In this document: piece by piece, positions 11,090-21,472 of the stretch
Position numbering within the stretch: the first letter of the stretch is position 1
How the letters are laid out: each line of letters starts with the position of its first letter
Assembly: GCF_030867095.1 (NCBI RefSeq)
Contig: NC_081826.1
Location: forward strand, 41,270,001-41,334,000
DNA: 64,000 bases
DNA from: Alligator mississippiensis
Taxonomy: Eukaryota > Chordata > Crocodylia > Alligatoridae
Direction of reading: 5' to 3'
Position numbers and translations under genes: made by a program
Notes under the pieces: model-generated
What the model saw: only the letters and a program-made list of their open reading frames with translations
The model's database searches: none
Told to the model about the DNA's origin: nothing

Positions 11090-12000
11090 TAATTAAAAGT
11101 AAATACTGCTCAGTTGCCAGAAGCCCTCCAGTTAGTGAGCCTCCATCTTTCAAAGGCAGAATGTCTTTCAAAGGCATCCTGCAGCTCCTTAGGTGCTACT
11201 TAAACAGTTCCTTTCTATGATTCATCAGCCATGGCAGTAATGAGACTGCAGGCTTTCCCAGAATCCAAAGAGGAACATTGACAGCATTGATACCCACTGT
11301 GTTAACCAAACTAGCAAGCTATACTTTTATACTAACAAAAACAGCCTAAAATTTTTCACAGCATGAACTTTTCCACATCAACCTATATTAACACAAGTAA
11401 AACTACAGCAATGCCTAGAGAAAGAATATTTCTTCACTGTCTTTCAAGGCCCCTATGGAACCACAGGGACAAATAATAGAAAGGTGGGTTTCATTAGTTG
11501 CACCAGTGCAACTGGGGAACCCTCTGAGTGCAAAATCATTAATAATCTCTTGGGACTGGCAAGCCTTATAACATACGACAACTGTGGCTTCCTAATAATT
11601 GTGTACACCTCCATCACAAAAGCCCCAACAATATGTCTGCCCGTGCCAGTTTATGTAGCAACTGAACAAGAGAAATTGGGTTTGCAAGTTTCCAGATGTT
11701 GATGGCCACATGCATCCAATTAGATAGTGACATTTCATAGTGGTGCACTTCCCCTGTAGGTCTGGGATAAGCTTAATGCAGTTCTTTAACAAAATATCTT
11801 TTGTCATCCTGAAGTTCTGAAGCTCACTGGTCATCCACAGTCTGCAGGAAAATCCTTTCCCACAAGGCAATGCTTGCCTGAAATTCATGCTCTGTTCTGA
11901 ATGAAGGTGTTTTAAGGAAAGTATATCTTGAGGCAGCTCCTTTATCTCTTCCTCCTCTACATCCTCTTCCTTGTTTTCATTGTCAGCTTCAGTCATGTCT
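11090..12000 (-). pseudogene. Harbinger (PIF) DDE transposase relic
   Basis: The minus strand holds frame-shifted pieces of a HARBI1-like DDE_Tnp_4 transposase, in order. An acidic N-terminus (TEADNENKEEDVEEEE) begins near 11993. Then come LQNFRMTKDILLKNCIKL and PDLQGKCTTM, and in another frame HVAINIWKLANPISL and FVMEVYTIIRKPQ. Next are GFPSCTGATNETHLSIICP (about 11481-11550) and ILGKPAVSLLPWLMN (about 11222-11270). In active relatives the last two read AIDGTH and GDPAYPLLPWLMK, so both catalytic aspartates are lost (D to N and D to K). No terminal repeats or target duplication were located. Inference: a dead, old element. Confidence 0.72.
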
Positions 12001-12605
12001 AGATTTAGCTGCTGTTGAGGAAGGGGAATCTGTTGCTACCTAAGTCACTGATAGAACTGTGCAGAAGTGGAGTAATTGGTTTATGAATCCCCAGCCATCC
12101 AATGTATCAAGTACATCTGCACAAGGTGCACCATACCAACTATGAGTACCACAGCACAGAGAACTGGTTGGTTCATCCATGAGGATTTGTTAAGGGGTTG
12201 AAAATTTTGCCAGATACCCCAAAAAAGATAAACCTTGTGATGATGAAAGCAAAATCCCTGCTAGCCAGGGCTACTGCGACCTGGTTCAATGTACTGCACT
12301 CCAGGCGCATGTGTAAACTGCATGCCTGGGAGCTTTGTGAAAGCAATACACTGCAAAGCAATAAGCTCCATAGTGTATTGCTTCCCCCTAATGATAAGTG
12401 TAGATGTGTCTAGAGAGTGACTATTGGAATATAAGCTTACAACATCCAGTGGAGATTCTGAGACCTAGAAATGTTTCCAAAATATTTCCTTGTGTGTGCT
12501 ACCAGCCCCCTTACTGGCTTATCAGTATCATCTCATCTCATCTCATATTATCTACCTAGGTTAGGGATTTATTAAGTACCTGTAGACTTTCAGTATATAT
12601 CAAAA
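12001..12605. other. Intergenic sequence, no gene seen
   Basis: No gene is recognisable. A short run of catct-like units lies near 12528-12546. Nothing else stands out. Confidence 0.4.
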
Positions 12606-12960
12606 GACAAGGAGGTACTCAAATAGCTGGAAACTGAAGAACAACATGAGCAGGACAGTGCTAAAGATCAACTTTTGCTGAAAGAGATTGAGAGCATGAT
12701 CGGCAGGCTGAAGAAAAACAAAGGCCCAGGAGTAGATAGCCAAGTATAGAGAAGTCCACAGGTAGGTCATTTTCAACAGCTCTGTCAGCTTCAGAAGGAC
12801 ATTCAACAATGGGCTGAGGGCTGTTCTGAAGTCATACAGAATGGGCAAGAAGATGCTTGCTCTGGTAAAGAACATTTTCTATAAAGCAAGATCAGCAAAC
12901 ATGATCAATAGCAAGCTAAGTGACTGGTTTAAGACAAAGACAGCAGCAGACACTTACCCA
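12606..12960 (+). pseudogene. Possible LINE reverse-transcriptase trace
   Basis: One plus-strand frame gives LLKEIESMIGRLKKNKGPGV near 12676-12735, which matches the K-x-K-x-PG-x-D motif at the start of LINE RT domains. In another frame, about 12841-12950, MLALVKNIFYKARSANMINS followed by LSDWFKT resembles the stretch before the RT 'GVRQGCLLSP' block of L1/RTE-like elements. No catalytic YADD box survives. The spacing is compressed, so a deletion is likely. Weak but internally consistent. Confidence 0.35.
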
Positions 12961-13227
12961 ATATGTCCAAGGTCAGAGTGCTGCCCTGTACAATGTTGCA
13001 GGCAATACTTGCAGTCAAAGGGTGAGACCAGGTCAAAAGCTAATTAATAAAAAATGTGATCAGCATGAAAGAACTAGTCAGTGGTATGACAGGGAGGAGG
13101 AAATGGCAGCTGTTCAGAAATAGCTACCAGAAGAATGATAATCTCTTGCTAAAAACTGTGTTCTTCTGTTTGCAGACAGCAACAGAACAAGAGACAAAAC
13201 ATACAGGTACTAGCTAGAGGACATAAC

Positions 13228-13560
13228 AGCCTGCATTCACAGTAGTGCTCTCCCCTGCCCTGCCTTGGCCTACCCCTGCCCCAGGCAGGAGGAGTGGTGC
13301 CCGCCCCAGGCAGGAGGAGTGGTGCCCTTCCCAGCCTGTCTTCAGCCACTGCTCAGGGGCAGCTGGGCCAGGCAGCAGTGGTGCCTGCCTGCATGCCTGC
13401 CTGGAGCACCATGCTGCTCCACCTCCCTGCTGGACTTTGCCCTGTGTCCCCCTGCTTGCCTGCCTCTGCCTGCAGCAGCACCGCTGGCTTGTGTGGGGCA
13501 GGCATCGGGGGGGGGGAGGGGTGTTACTGGCAAAATACAAGCTTGCCCAGGGTGCCATTT
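13228..13560. other. GC-rich block with duplicated 28-bp unit
   Basis: GC-rich sequence holding two adjacent copies of a unit containing caggcaggaggagtggtgcc (about 13282-13332) and a run of about 10 G near 13508. Open frames occur on both strands but carry no domain. It resembles the GC-rich interiors of the hAT-like elements elsewhere in the window, but no terminal repeats were found. Confidence 0.4.
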
Positions 13561-14285
13561 TCCTTACGGCCAGCTCTGGATGTAAAGATACTAAATGCCA
13601 AAGTGTAAACTGGAGCACAAGGGCTAGAATGTAATGTGTGACTGGCCTTTGTAGGCGGTGGATTATAGGACAGAGGAATAGCAATAAGCAGATTCAATAC
13701 ATGGATCTGTTTTCAGTTCAATTTTCCATTGTACATTCTTTGTAAAGTTAAATTATCGGCCTGTGGATCTTGACACTCCCCTTAAAATTCGGAGTATAAT
13801 AAACTTTATAATGTAATGTGTTTTAATACTCTTGTCACAAGGGCCTTAGACAAAGATTAGGTATATCATTATAAATATGGATCGAGAGTGGGGTCTCTGT
13901 GACAGGAAAAGAATAGAATTTTTTTAACTGTCCTTGTAGATTCAATGTCGTCTATCTCTTTTGCTCGACTGCTTTCTTCTGTTGAGCAGGCAAGGTCTAA
14001 AAAGCATAATATTTCCAAATTTTAATATTTTTCTCGTACTTACAAGAGCTGAGCAGAAAGGAAGGATCATGTAACAAAATCAGAGTTGGTCAGAGACAAT
14101 ATTAGGCCACTGGCCTTGTGAATCTTCTTTAAAATTCAGATTTTTTTCCCTTAAAAATAACATCCAATTCACCAACTCATCAAATTATTTCATGTGAGTT
14201 GTAAGTCTTCACACCCACTATTACACACCTGGCATACAACATTGCTTAAACTGGGGAAGTTACTAACAACAGAAACTATTACTAT
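13561..14285. other. Intergenic sequence, no gene seen
   Basis: AT-rich sequence with no recognisable gene or transposon end. Confidence 0.4.
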
Positions 14286-15800
14286 TTGTGGTGGGCTCGC
14301 TGCTTTTGCCTGGCAAGCCTGGCTTGGAGAAGGACACTTTGGATTGGTGGAACATTTCCACCAATCAGGCAACATCTGGAAGGGGCTTGCCCCGCCCCTG
14401 CTTGGAGGAGGCGGGATGCGAGGAGCCCCTGGACCTCATCAAAGACTACGCTTTACAGGTCTGGCAGACTTAAGGGGTGGGGCCTCCGGTGGAAATAAAA
14501 GCCCAGTGTGCTCAGCACGCTGGGCAGATGCAGCGAGGGATGGCGAGGAGAGAGGAGCTCCAGAGAAAACCATCATCAGGACCCTGCCTGAGCCTCAACG
14601 GTGCTCAGATTGGTGCATGGTGCTCAGGCTCTGGGAGGCGCTCAAGGAGACTTGAGCCTACAAACCTGGCAAGTGCCTGGGTGAGGCGGTGCATGGATCA
14701 GCGCACAAAGAGCTGGCCCTGGGAGCAGCTCAAGGCTGCTTGGGCCCCACACAGTGCGCAGGTCAGCACAGGGAGAGCCAACCCTAGGAGCAGCTCGAGG
14801 CTGCTTGGGCCCCACATGGTGTGCAGGTTGGCACATGGAGAGTCGGCCCTGGGAGCAGCTCAAGGCTGCTCAAATTAGCCCCAGCTCTATGCTGGATAAC
14901 TGGAGCCCTGCAGTGTGGCTTAGCATTAAACTAAAAGAGCCCCTGTGTCCACAGCAGGGCCTGGGAAGGGGAAAGACCCCCAGTGTGAGGCTGGGGAACT
15001 GGAACCAGTGAGGAATTGGCTCTCATAGGAGCTCTCTGAGTGCCCAACACGGGGCACAGAGCCCAGAGGGAAGGACTCTCAACTCAAGGCCAATGGTTCC
15101 AGGAGGCTTGAGATGGTGTGGGGACCCAGAGGCCAGATCAAAAGTCCCCAGAGGAAGGACTGTGAGTTACCAGGAACCCAGGTCCTGCAGGGAAGGTGCC
15201 CCTGGACAAGGGATCCTGGGAGGATTGGGCAGGGGGGAAGGCCCCACACACCCTCTGCTCTCCAGGGTCAGAGGGGAGGATGCCCCAAATATACGCTAGG
15301 GAGGGTTGTGTGGAACCCCCAGGGGACCTAGGGGGAGAAGACCCTATCCCATTTGAGGGACCAAGTGGTTGGAACCCAGATAGGATGCATCTAATACCTG
15401 ATATAGTTATGTTTCCTATTCAGTATCTATTGTTATTGTTGGTGTTATAAATAGTTGGGTGTATTAGTTCTGTATAATGGATAATGGATAATTAGTTCTG
15501 TAAGAATATATTTATTAGCTAACCCACTTGTGGTATAAACTTGCTGGATTGACTGTCCTGGGATCCACCCCTCTTCTGGGCCTGAGGCATGGGTACTTAC
15601 TCGAATCCCCTCCCTAGGGCAGACTTCCTCTTGCTTACAGACCTTTATATGTATATTTGTATCTATATCTGTAATTATATCTATCTTAAAGAGTTTTATT
15701 TATAAATGTTGGTAACTCAATAAATTGTACATAGTTAAGAACTTAGGACCTGGGCTAACTCTATAGAAGAAAGAGGGATCCGCCTGAAATTCCAGCATGC
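14286..15800 (+). mobile_element. LTR-like sequence (putative solo LTR or LTR fragment)
   Basis: The stretch begins TGTGGTGGGCTCGCTG. It carries a TATA-like gaaataaaagcc at about 14493-14504 and a downstream AATAAA polyadenylation signal at 15719-15724. This gives an LTR-like order of promoter, long transcribed region and poly(A) signal. No open frame belongs to gag, pol or env, and no primer-binding site was found beside it. I could not find a matching target duplication, so the right boundary is a guess. A composite repeat other than an LTR remains possible. Confidence 0.4.
14717..14875 (+). repeat. 65-bp tandem repeat, about 2.4 copies
   Basis: The motif ccct(g/a)ggagcagctc followed by aaggctgcttgggcc starts at 14717, 14782 and 14847, exactly 65 bases apart each time. 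The third copy is cut short. It lies inside the LTR-like stretch, downstream of its TATA-like box. Confidence 0.88.
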
Positions 15801-16482
15801 CTCTCACAGGACCCCTTCCTGCCTCCCCATCCCATCCAATTGAGAATAGGTAACACTCTTGGGCATGGCCAGTTACATATTGATTTATAACTTGAGGAAA
15901 AACTTGGGAAAAAAGAAAGTTAGCTATATATCAGACTCTTCACCAGAATTATTCACTTTGAACCTATCTAGAAACTTTCACATAGGGAATAAGGATATTT
16001 CACAAAAGAAACAGGACTTATTCACATAGCTCAATAGGAGACTGACATCTCACAGGATGGTTGTAGTAATTGATATTGCTAGCACTGAGAAACTATGGTG
16101 ATGAACAGCAATATAAACTCTAAGGCAGCAGTGCCTTGGTATAACAGTTATTGTTTAATAGTAGCTTTGATTCTTACCTGGAAGACGTGTCCAAGATCAG
16201 GGTAAAAATATGCTTTTTTTTCTTCAGTTGAAATCTCACCTACATGATAGTAATTCATGACAGTCACAATATAGAGTTTTTCACTGATAGAAAGATTTTA
16301 TTTTAGTGGAATATTGTGAGATGTCTTTCAGTGCACAGTGCTATCATTTATATTAACATATTATTTAGCTGTTTGTAATGGCTTATCAATGCGCTTTGTG
16401 CCATACAAAATGCAAACATAAAACTATTTTCCCCCCAGAAGAATGAATTCAGGATTTTCAGCAGTGTCTCAGTTTCTTAAAA
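15801..16482. other. AT-rich intergenic sequence, no gene seen
   Basis: No open frame or recognisable repeat. Confidence 0.4.
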
Positions 16483-16805
16483 ACACAGAATCATAAAACA
16501 CAGGGCTGGTGGAGACCTGAAGACATCATCTCCCTACTTTGAAGAAGGATTGAGGTATATACCTGGGTCATTGTAACAGGTGTTTGTTTAACCTGGTCTT
16601 AGAAACCACCAACAAATGGAATTCTGCAATACCCCAAGATAGTCTGATCTAGCATGTCACCAACCTAACACTTAGAAAGTTCTTCCTAATATCCAACCTA
16701 AATTTTCAAAGGAGCTTTTTTTATGTTCTTCCTACAGTAGTGCTGGAGAACAATTGATCACAATCCTTTTTATAACAACCTTGTACGTATAGGAAGACTG
16801 TCATT
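16483..16805 (-). repeat. Old antisense CR1, 3' part
   Basis: The plus strand reads as antisense CR1 3' end: 'cagaatcataaaacacaggg', 'ttagaaagttcttcctaata' and 'ctttttataacaaccttgta'. It then runs to 'gaagactgtcat', where a MITE interrupts it. The next CR1 bases resume at 17142 ('catgtctgccttcagttttc') and, after a second insertion, at 17979. Divergence is high and no ORF remains. Confidence 0.75.
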
Positions 16806-17141
16806 GGGCACTTTTACATGTGCTCTAGGAGTGGGGGGGTGGCACTTTAATTAAAGCGGGTCTGAGAGTCATTCTAATTAAAGCGCCACAGTGTCTCATG
16901 TATCAGCATCCCAGCACTTCAAAATAGTAGTGTGGGCACTTGAACTAAAGCTTGTTCCATGAGCTTTAGCTCAAGCACCCCCACTGCCATTTTGAAGTGC
17001 AGGGATGCTGATACACAAGACACAGGAGGCTGCTGGAGTCTGATCATTACCATGCTTCAGCAGACCTGATTAATTGAGTCTGCTCCAACGCACTGTAATT
17101 ACAGCGAATTGGAGCAGCCCCTGCCCCATGTACTGGCACCC
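16806..17141. mobile_element. MITE C, copy 1 (336 bp)
   Basis: The left end is gggcacttttacatgtgc and the right end is gccccatgtactggcaccc, which are inverted matches. The element lies within an antisense CR1 and leaves 3-bp flanks att/atc that would rebuild the CR1 target. Its interior is itself palindromic: gcacttgaactaaagc faces gctttagctcaagc. Copy 2 is at 56959-57284 and a half copy at 51145-51225. The 3-bp flank and the GGG...acatgtgc end resemble the Harbinger element at 35199, so I infer a PIF/Harbinger MITE. Confidence 0.72.
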
Positions 17142-17173
17142 ATCATGTCTGCCTTCAGTTTTCTTTTATCTAC

Positions 17174-17978
17174 TAGGGCTGATGCTTCCGTCCCTGCTTC
17201 AGTTCGGCAGAGATTTGGCTCAATTCAGTGGCTGAATCTCCATATCCGAATTGAATCAGAGGACCCTTTAATCTTTTCGAATCAGTTTGGAACCCTCCGA
17301 ATCGATTCAGAGAGATTCAGACAGACTCAGAGATTTGGATGTAGATACAGCTATAATTGTTTTTTCTACATACCTCTAAGTAGCAGGGGCTCTGAATGCT
17401 GTGATGCTGGGGCAGATGCAGTGTCCCGCAGAAGCGTGGGGGGCTTCCCAATGCACTCGGCAGCAGACCCAGAAGTGGACCAGAAGCATTTCTGGTCCAC
17501 TTCCAGGTCTGCCGGGGAGCGACTGGTGCCTCCTGGGTCTGGGGGGGGGGGGGGGGGGCACCCGGGTCCACCTGTGGCCGATTGCCAAGCCAGGGGAGCA
17601 TGGGGGGAGGGGGAAGAGGGCCAGTGCTCTCCCTGGCAGACCCGGAAGTGGACCGGAAGTACTTCTGGTCCACATCTGGGTTCGCTGCTGAGCATACTGG
17701 AGAGCCCCTCCTTGCTCCTGTGGGACGCTCCATACATCCTAGCACCACAGCAAACATGAGCCATACTGCTACCTCAAAGTATGTAGAAAAAAACTTTTAA
17801 AGCTGTGCCTGTGTCTGAATTGCTGATTCGCTGAATCACCATTGAATCTTCAGATTCAGATTCAGCTGAATCGAGTCAGGGAGAATGATCCGAATCAATG
17901 GATTGAATCACTGTCCCTGATTTGTGCCGAATCTGAATCTGAATCTGAATCAAATAGGGCCTGTTTTGCACAGACCTA
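17174..17978. mobile_element. hAT-like 'GAATC' element, copy 1 (805 bp)
   Basis: The termini are TAGGGCTG and CAGACCTA. The element is flanked by a perfect 8-bp direct repeat, ttatctac (17166-17173 and 17979-17986), and removing one copy restores the interrupted CR1. Both sub-terminal regions are packed with gaatc/gattc and 'attcagattcag' motifs. The GC-rich interior has an inverted pair (gaagtggaccagaagcatt / tctggtccacttcc) and a long G-run around 17541. No transposase frame is recognisable. Eight-base duplications point to the hAT superfamily. A second copy sharing the TAGGGCTG end is at about 50100-51144. Confidence 0.78.
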
Positions 17979-18790
17979 TTATCTACACTAAACAATTCCA
18001 GTTCCTTCAACCTTACCTTCATGGGTCATGTTTTCTAAACCTCTTATCTTGCTTTTTGCTCTCCACCAGACTCTCTCCAACTTATCTACATTCTTCCTAA
18101 AGTGTAAAGGGGGAAGCATCCAGGGCATTAGACCTGGGTGCCAACTTAGGGAGTTGTGCAGAAAGAGCAGCCCCCTAAACTGCTGGCCTGGCTGCTAGTG
18201 GAAGTAGCTGGCCTGGCTGCTACTGTCCCATGTCCGACTGCTGCCCAGGATGCAGAACTGCCCAGCTACGCTTCTGATTTGTATATGTGATTTCTCCTTC
18301 CTGAGTATAATATTTTGAATCTGTCCTTACAGAAATTCTTTTTAGGTTGATTTTAGACCATCTGTCCAATTAATCAACTAATTCTGATCCTGTCCTCAAA
18401 TGCTCTTGGAATTCCTCCCTGTGTGGCTTTCATCTGCAAATTTTGTAAGTGTATGTTTCATTCTATCTTCTCAGCTGCTAATGTAAATGTTGAATATAAT
18501 TGGACCTATGAAAGACCCCTGTGAGCATGTTTCTTCAACCAATCATCTTATGGTGATTACATCTAGATGACATTTTCCTGTTTGCTTGTGAGAAGGCTAT
18601 GCAGGACAATATCAAAAGCCTTAATAAAGTCAAAGCATGCTACATCTTCTCTCATTTTGGCCTTTAGTCCCAATCAATTGTAGGGTTGGTTGCCTACCTC
18701 TTCTGTTTCACACTGGCCAATTTCACTGATGCTTGTTTCATATCCTTAATCTGATCCCAAGTACTTTAGTGTTTATATTTCATTTAAGAT
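17979..18790 (-). repeat. Old antisense CR1, RT part
   Basis: It continues the CR1 of 16483-16805: 'ctaaacaattccagttcctt', 'ggtcatgttttctaaacctc', then 'tgtatatgtgatttctcctt', 'gaattcctccctgtgtggct' and 'atcaaaagccttaataaagt'. These match the order of antisense CR1 ORF2. About 18118-18285 ('gggaagcatccagggcattagacc' onward) does not fit CR1 and is probably another small insertion or a replaced segment. The upstream end fades near 18790. Confidence 0.7.
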
Positions 18791-18835
18791 TTCATTTCAT
18801 TTTTAGTGTTTGTTACTGTATCTTCCCATCCATTA

Positions 18836-19575
18836 CTGTATTTACTTAAATTCAAGATGAGGCTTTCCCCACCATGTTGCATGACGGGGGAAAATCCCTC
18901 ACAGGCAACTGCTGTGACTGTCTACAGCACCAATCTGAGCTCAGGGTTGGAACAGAAACTGCATCTGCTTCCCCAACCCTCCTCTCCCAGCCTGCCCACC
19001 ATTCACTTGCCCTCAGTCTCACCCTGCCACTATTTACTCTCTGCCCCAGCTCCATATTTGGTTATAGCCCTGCTCCAGCCCAGGAAACAGAGCAGAAGGC
19101 CACTCTGGCCTCCGCCCAGCCATAGCAGCAGTGGTGCCAATTCTGGTCCTGGCTTCAACTGTGGGGCTAGGGCTGCCACCATTGAAATTGCTGCTGCCTG
19201 GCCAGGTGGTGGCCAGAGTAAACATGTGCTCCATGCCCTTGGCCAGAGAGGGGTCAGAACCAGAGCCAGAGCCATGATGGAGGGTAAGCAGCAGCAGTGA
19301 GGGCAGACAGTGGGAGGACTAAGCAGGGGGGCATAAGCACCAGGAGGGCAAGTGGCAGGGGGCAAGGTGTGGGCAGATGCAGGCACAGTGGGAAGGGCAG
19401 GGGCTGGGCTGTGCAGGTGCTGGGGAGGCAGGATGCAGAGGGGCTAATAGTAGGGGGGTCAGGCAACAGGGGGCAAGGAGCAAAGGTTAGGCCACTTGAC
19501 TCCCTTGCTGCCTGCCTCCTGCCATTGCTTGCCTTACTGAAGTGGTAGGGAGGAAATGAATTTAAGATGAGTCTC
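18836..19575. other. GC-rich insert between diverged direct repeats
   Basis: A GC-rich segment whose left edge (aaattcaagatgaggct) and right edge (gaatttaagatgagtct) are related direct repeats about 700 bases apart. This could be an old long target duplication around an insertion, or chance. Open frames on both strands carry no recognisable domain. Confidence 0.35.
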
Positions 19576-20039
19576 CAATAATTAGGTCCTATACATGGAA
19601 AATGATAACAAATGTATACATTTTCCATGGGGGGTTGTCTATTAGGCACGTAGGTTTCCTATACAGTGCATAGGGTGTGTTAGGGCTTGTTTAGGTCATG
19701 GTAGCAGCAAGTCCAAACAAGGTTCCTGAGCACAGTCTGCCCACTTTCTGTCCAGCTATGCCTACAGGCATGTTCTGCCCTAGAAGGATGCCTGTGGGGC
19801 CACTCTGGACTCATCTCTAGCAGCTACACTCAACCATGCCAGAAAATGATGGTGGGTATAAGGAATATCTTTGGACCAGCTTTAACAGTGAACATTTGGT
19901 TTTGCAGTCTTCCTGTAGCAAAGTGGGTCAGGATGTGAGTGGAGTGTACCCATATATTTTTGTTATCAGAGTAGCCCCATTTGATGTTTGTTTTTGATCT
20001 TCCAGTTTGCATGCACCAGCAATTCAGCCATTGCCATGT
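19576..20039. other. Unassigned sequence
   Basis: No gene recognised. The minus strand may extend the neighbouring non-LTR relic toward its 3' end, but I cannot align it with confidence. Confidence 0.35.
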
Positions 20040-20712
20040 TGGTGAGTCTGGATCAGCCTATCTGGGAAGGTCCTCCTGGGGTTCCAGGTCCATTTCAGAG
20101 CTCCTGATTGCATGTAATCTTTCCTCCATAACCCGAGTCATGCTCTGTCAGAAATTGTGTCCAACGGAGCAACACTGGTCACAAAACTCCTTCTTGCTTT
20201 AAGCCATTTAGTTACTTCTGTGTGACCATAGAGTAGATGCCTGATCTTTCCATCTGCCATGATCTTTCTTTTTGGCTCACTACCTTTCTTCTGATATAAG
20301 GTGGTGCAATGCCAGCCAGTAAGTACAGGCTATCCTTTAGTGTTGGCTTTAGACATCCTGTTATTTCATGACAGCTGTTACTTACAACTGGGTCTAGTTT
20401 CTTGGCATGAACTGATTGTTCCCATACTGGACATGCATACTCTGAAGTGAAATAATACAAGACAATAGCAGTGGTTTGTAATGTAGCTGGGTTCACTCCC
20501 CACTTTGAGGTGACCAGCTTTTTAAGTATGTGGTTGTGGGCACTGATCTTTCCTTTCACCTTCTCTATGTGCACTTTGAAGGTAAGTGCTTGGTCCAATG
20601 TAACCCCCAAGTACACAGTGTTTAGGTGATTAGTCAGTGGGATACCATCCCAGATGATGTTTAATATCTGTATGGCATAGATGAAAAACTGTGACCTGTG
20701 TTTTGGTTGGGT
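20040..20712 (-). pseudogene. Second non-LTR retrotransposon lineage, RT C-terminal domain
   Basis: The minus strand encodes VYLGVTLDQALTFKVHIEKV, ILKKLVTSKWGVNPATLQTT, YACPVWEQSVHAKKLD and ITGCLKPTLKDSLYLLAGIA, followed by a PPYIRRKV block. This is the region after the RT palm in a non-LTR lineage distinct from CR1. A relative encoding YLGVALDHSLTYKHHIQKV and YCSPVWYRSCYTKKL lies at 52.5-52.8 kb in this window. The catalytic RT box and endonuclease are missing. The first conserved residues appear near 20700 and GC-rich unrelated sequence starts just above. I cannot assign a clade safely (Jockey/I-like is possible). Confidence 0.7.
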
Positions 20713-21299
20713 TGGTGCCATAAGTGGCAGAAGGCCAGGGCTAACGGGGCTTATCTCCCTCAAACATGGGGCAGTGGTGGCAGTGAGTAGGGCCACAGGG
20801 TAGTCCAGGTGCGACCTCTGGGCAGTGTAGCAGAGTGGAAGGGGGGGGACACAAACAGACACAGACATGCAGCCAGAGCCCGCAGGAGCCTGGCGGCATG
20901 CAGAGCACTGCCCAGCACAACAGGTAAGACTGTCGCGGGGAAGTGGCATGGTGGGGCAGATCAAGGCCCCTGCAGTGAGGTGGGGAGTGGGGCACAGGTA
21001 GAGGAAGGGGCTAGAGTGAATAGGGTCCTGGGGTTGGGGTGGATTGTGGGATGCTTGGAGACTGGGCAGCTCATCCAGGTGATGCCAGGGGGAGGGGGGC
21101 TCCTGCCACTGTGCGCACCTCAGGAGACGCCTGGGTGGGCACGTGCCCCACAAGTCTGTGTGCGGGGTGGAGGTGGGCTGTCACTGCAGGCTGGGCTCTG
21201 TGCACCATGCACAGCAGGCATGTGGCATGACACTGCTTCAGGGCAGCAGCACAGAGTTGAGCCTGCAGTTTCTAGTGCAATGTAAATGCAATGTACAAT
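20713..21299. other. GC-rich segment, no gene
   Basis: GC-rich with overlapping frames on both strands, including 158 codons on the plus strand from 20809, none with a domain. The composition suggests the interior of another non-autonomous element, but no ends were found. Confidence 0.35.
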
Positions 21300-21329
21300 G
21301 TAAATGTCTAGTTGAGCCTAGACATTTAC
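21300..21329. repeat. Perfect 12-bp inverted repeat (hairpin)
   Basis: Arms gtaaatgtctag (21300-21311) and ctagacatttac (21318-21329) are perfect reverse complements around the loop ttgagc. It sits 144 bases left of the solo LTR. It may be a MITE scrap; no function is visible. Confidence 0.85.
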
Positions 21330-21472
21330 CATGGAGTTGCCCAATTAGCTCCACAGTAAAGCCTCACTGTCTATATGTATGGGCCTATCTGGCTGCTGGA
21401 AACTAATTAACTCTGTCATAGGTTAGTACTTGTAAACACAAGTCCTATTCTTTCATGGTGGTATTTAGTACG

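Noticed and set aside
14286-15800. Full endogenous retrovirus
   Set aside because: No gag, pol or env motifs and no second LTR nearby; at most an LTR or fragment.
18855-19575. LTR pair or long target duplication around a GC-rich insert
   Set aside because: The direct repeats are only about 15 bases and diverged, and no TG...CA ends or other element signals were found. Kept only as a low-confidence region note.
20212-21153. 313-codon minus-strand frame taken as one gene
   Set aside because: Only the C-terminal half (below about 20712) is a non-LTR RT relic. The N-terminal half is GC-rich sequence without a domain that happens to be in frame.
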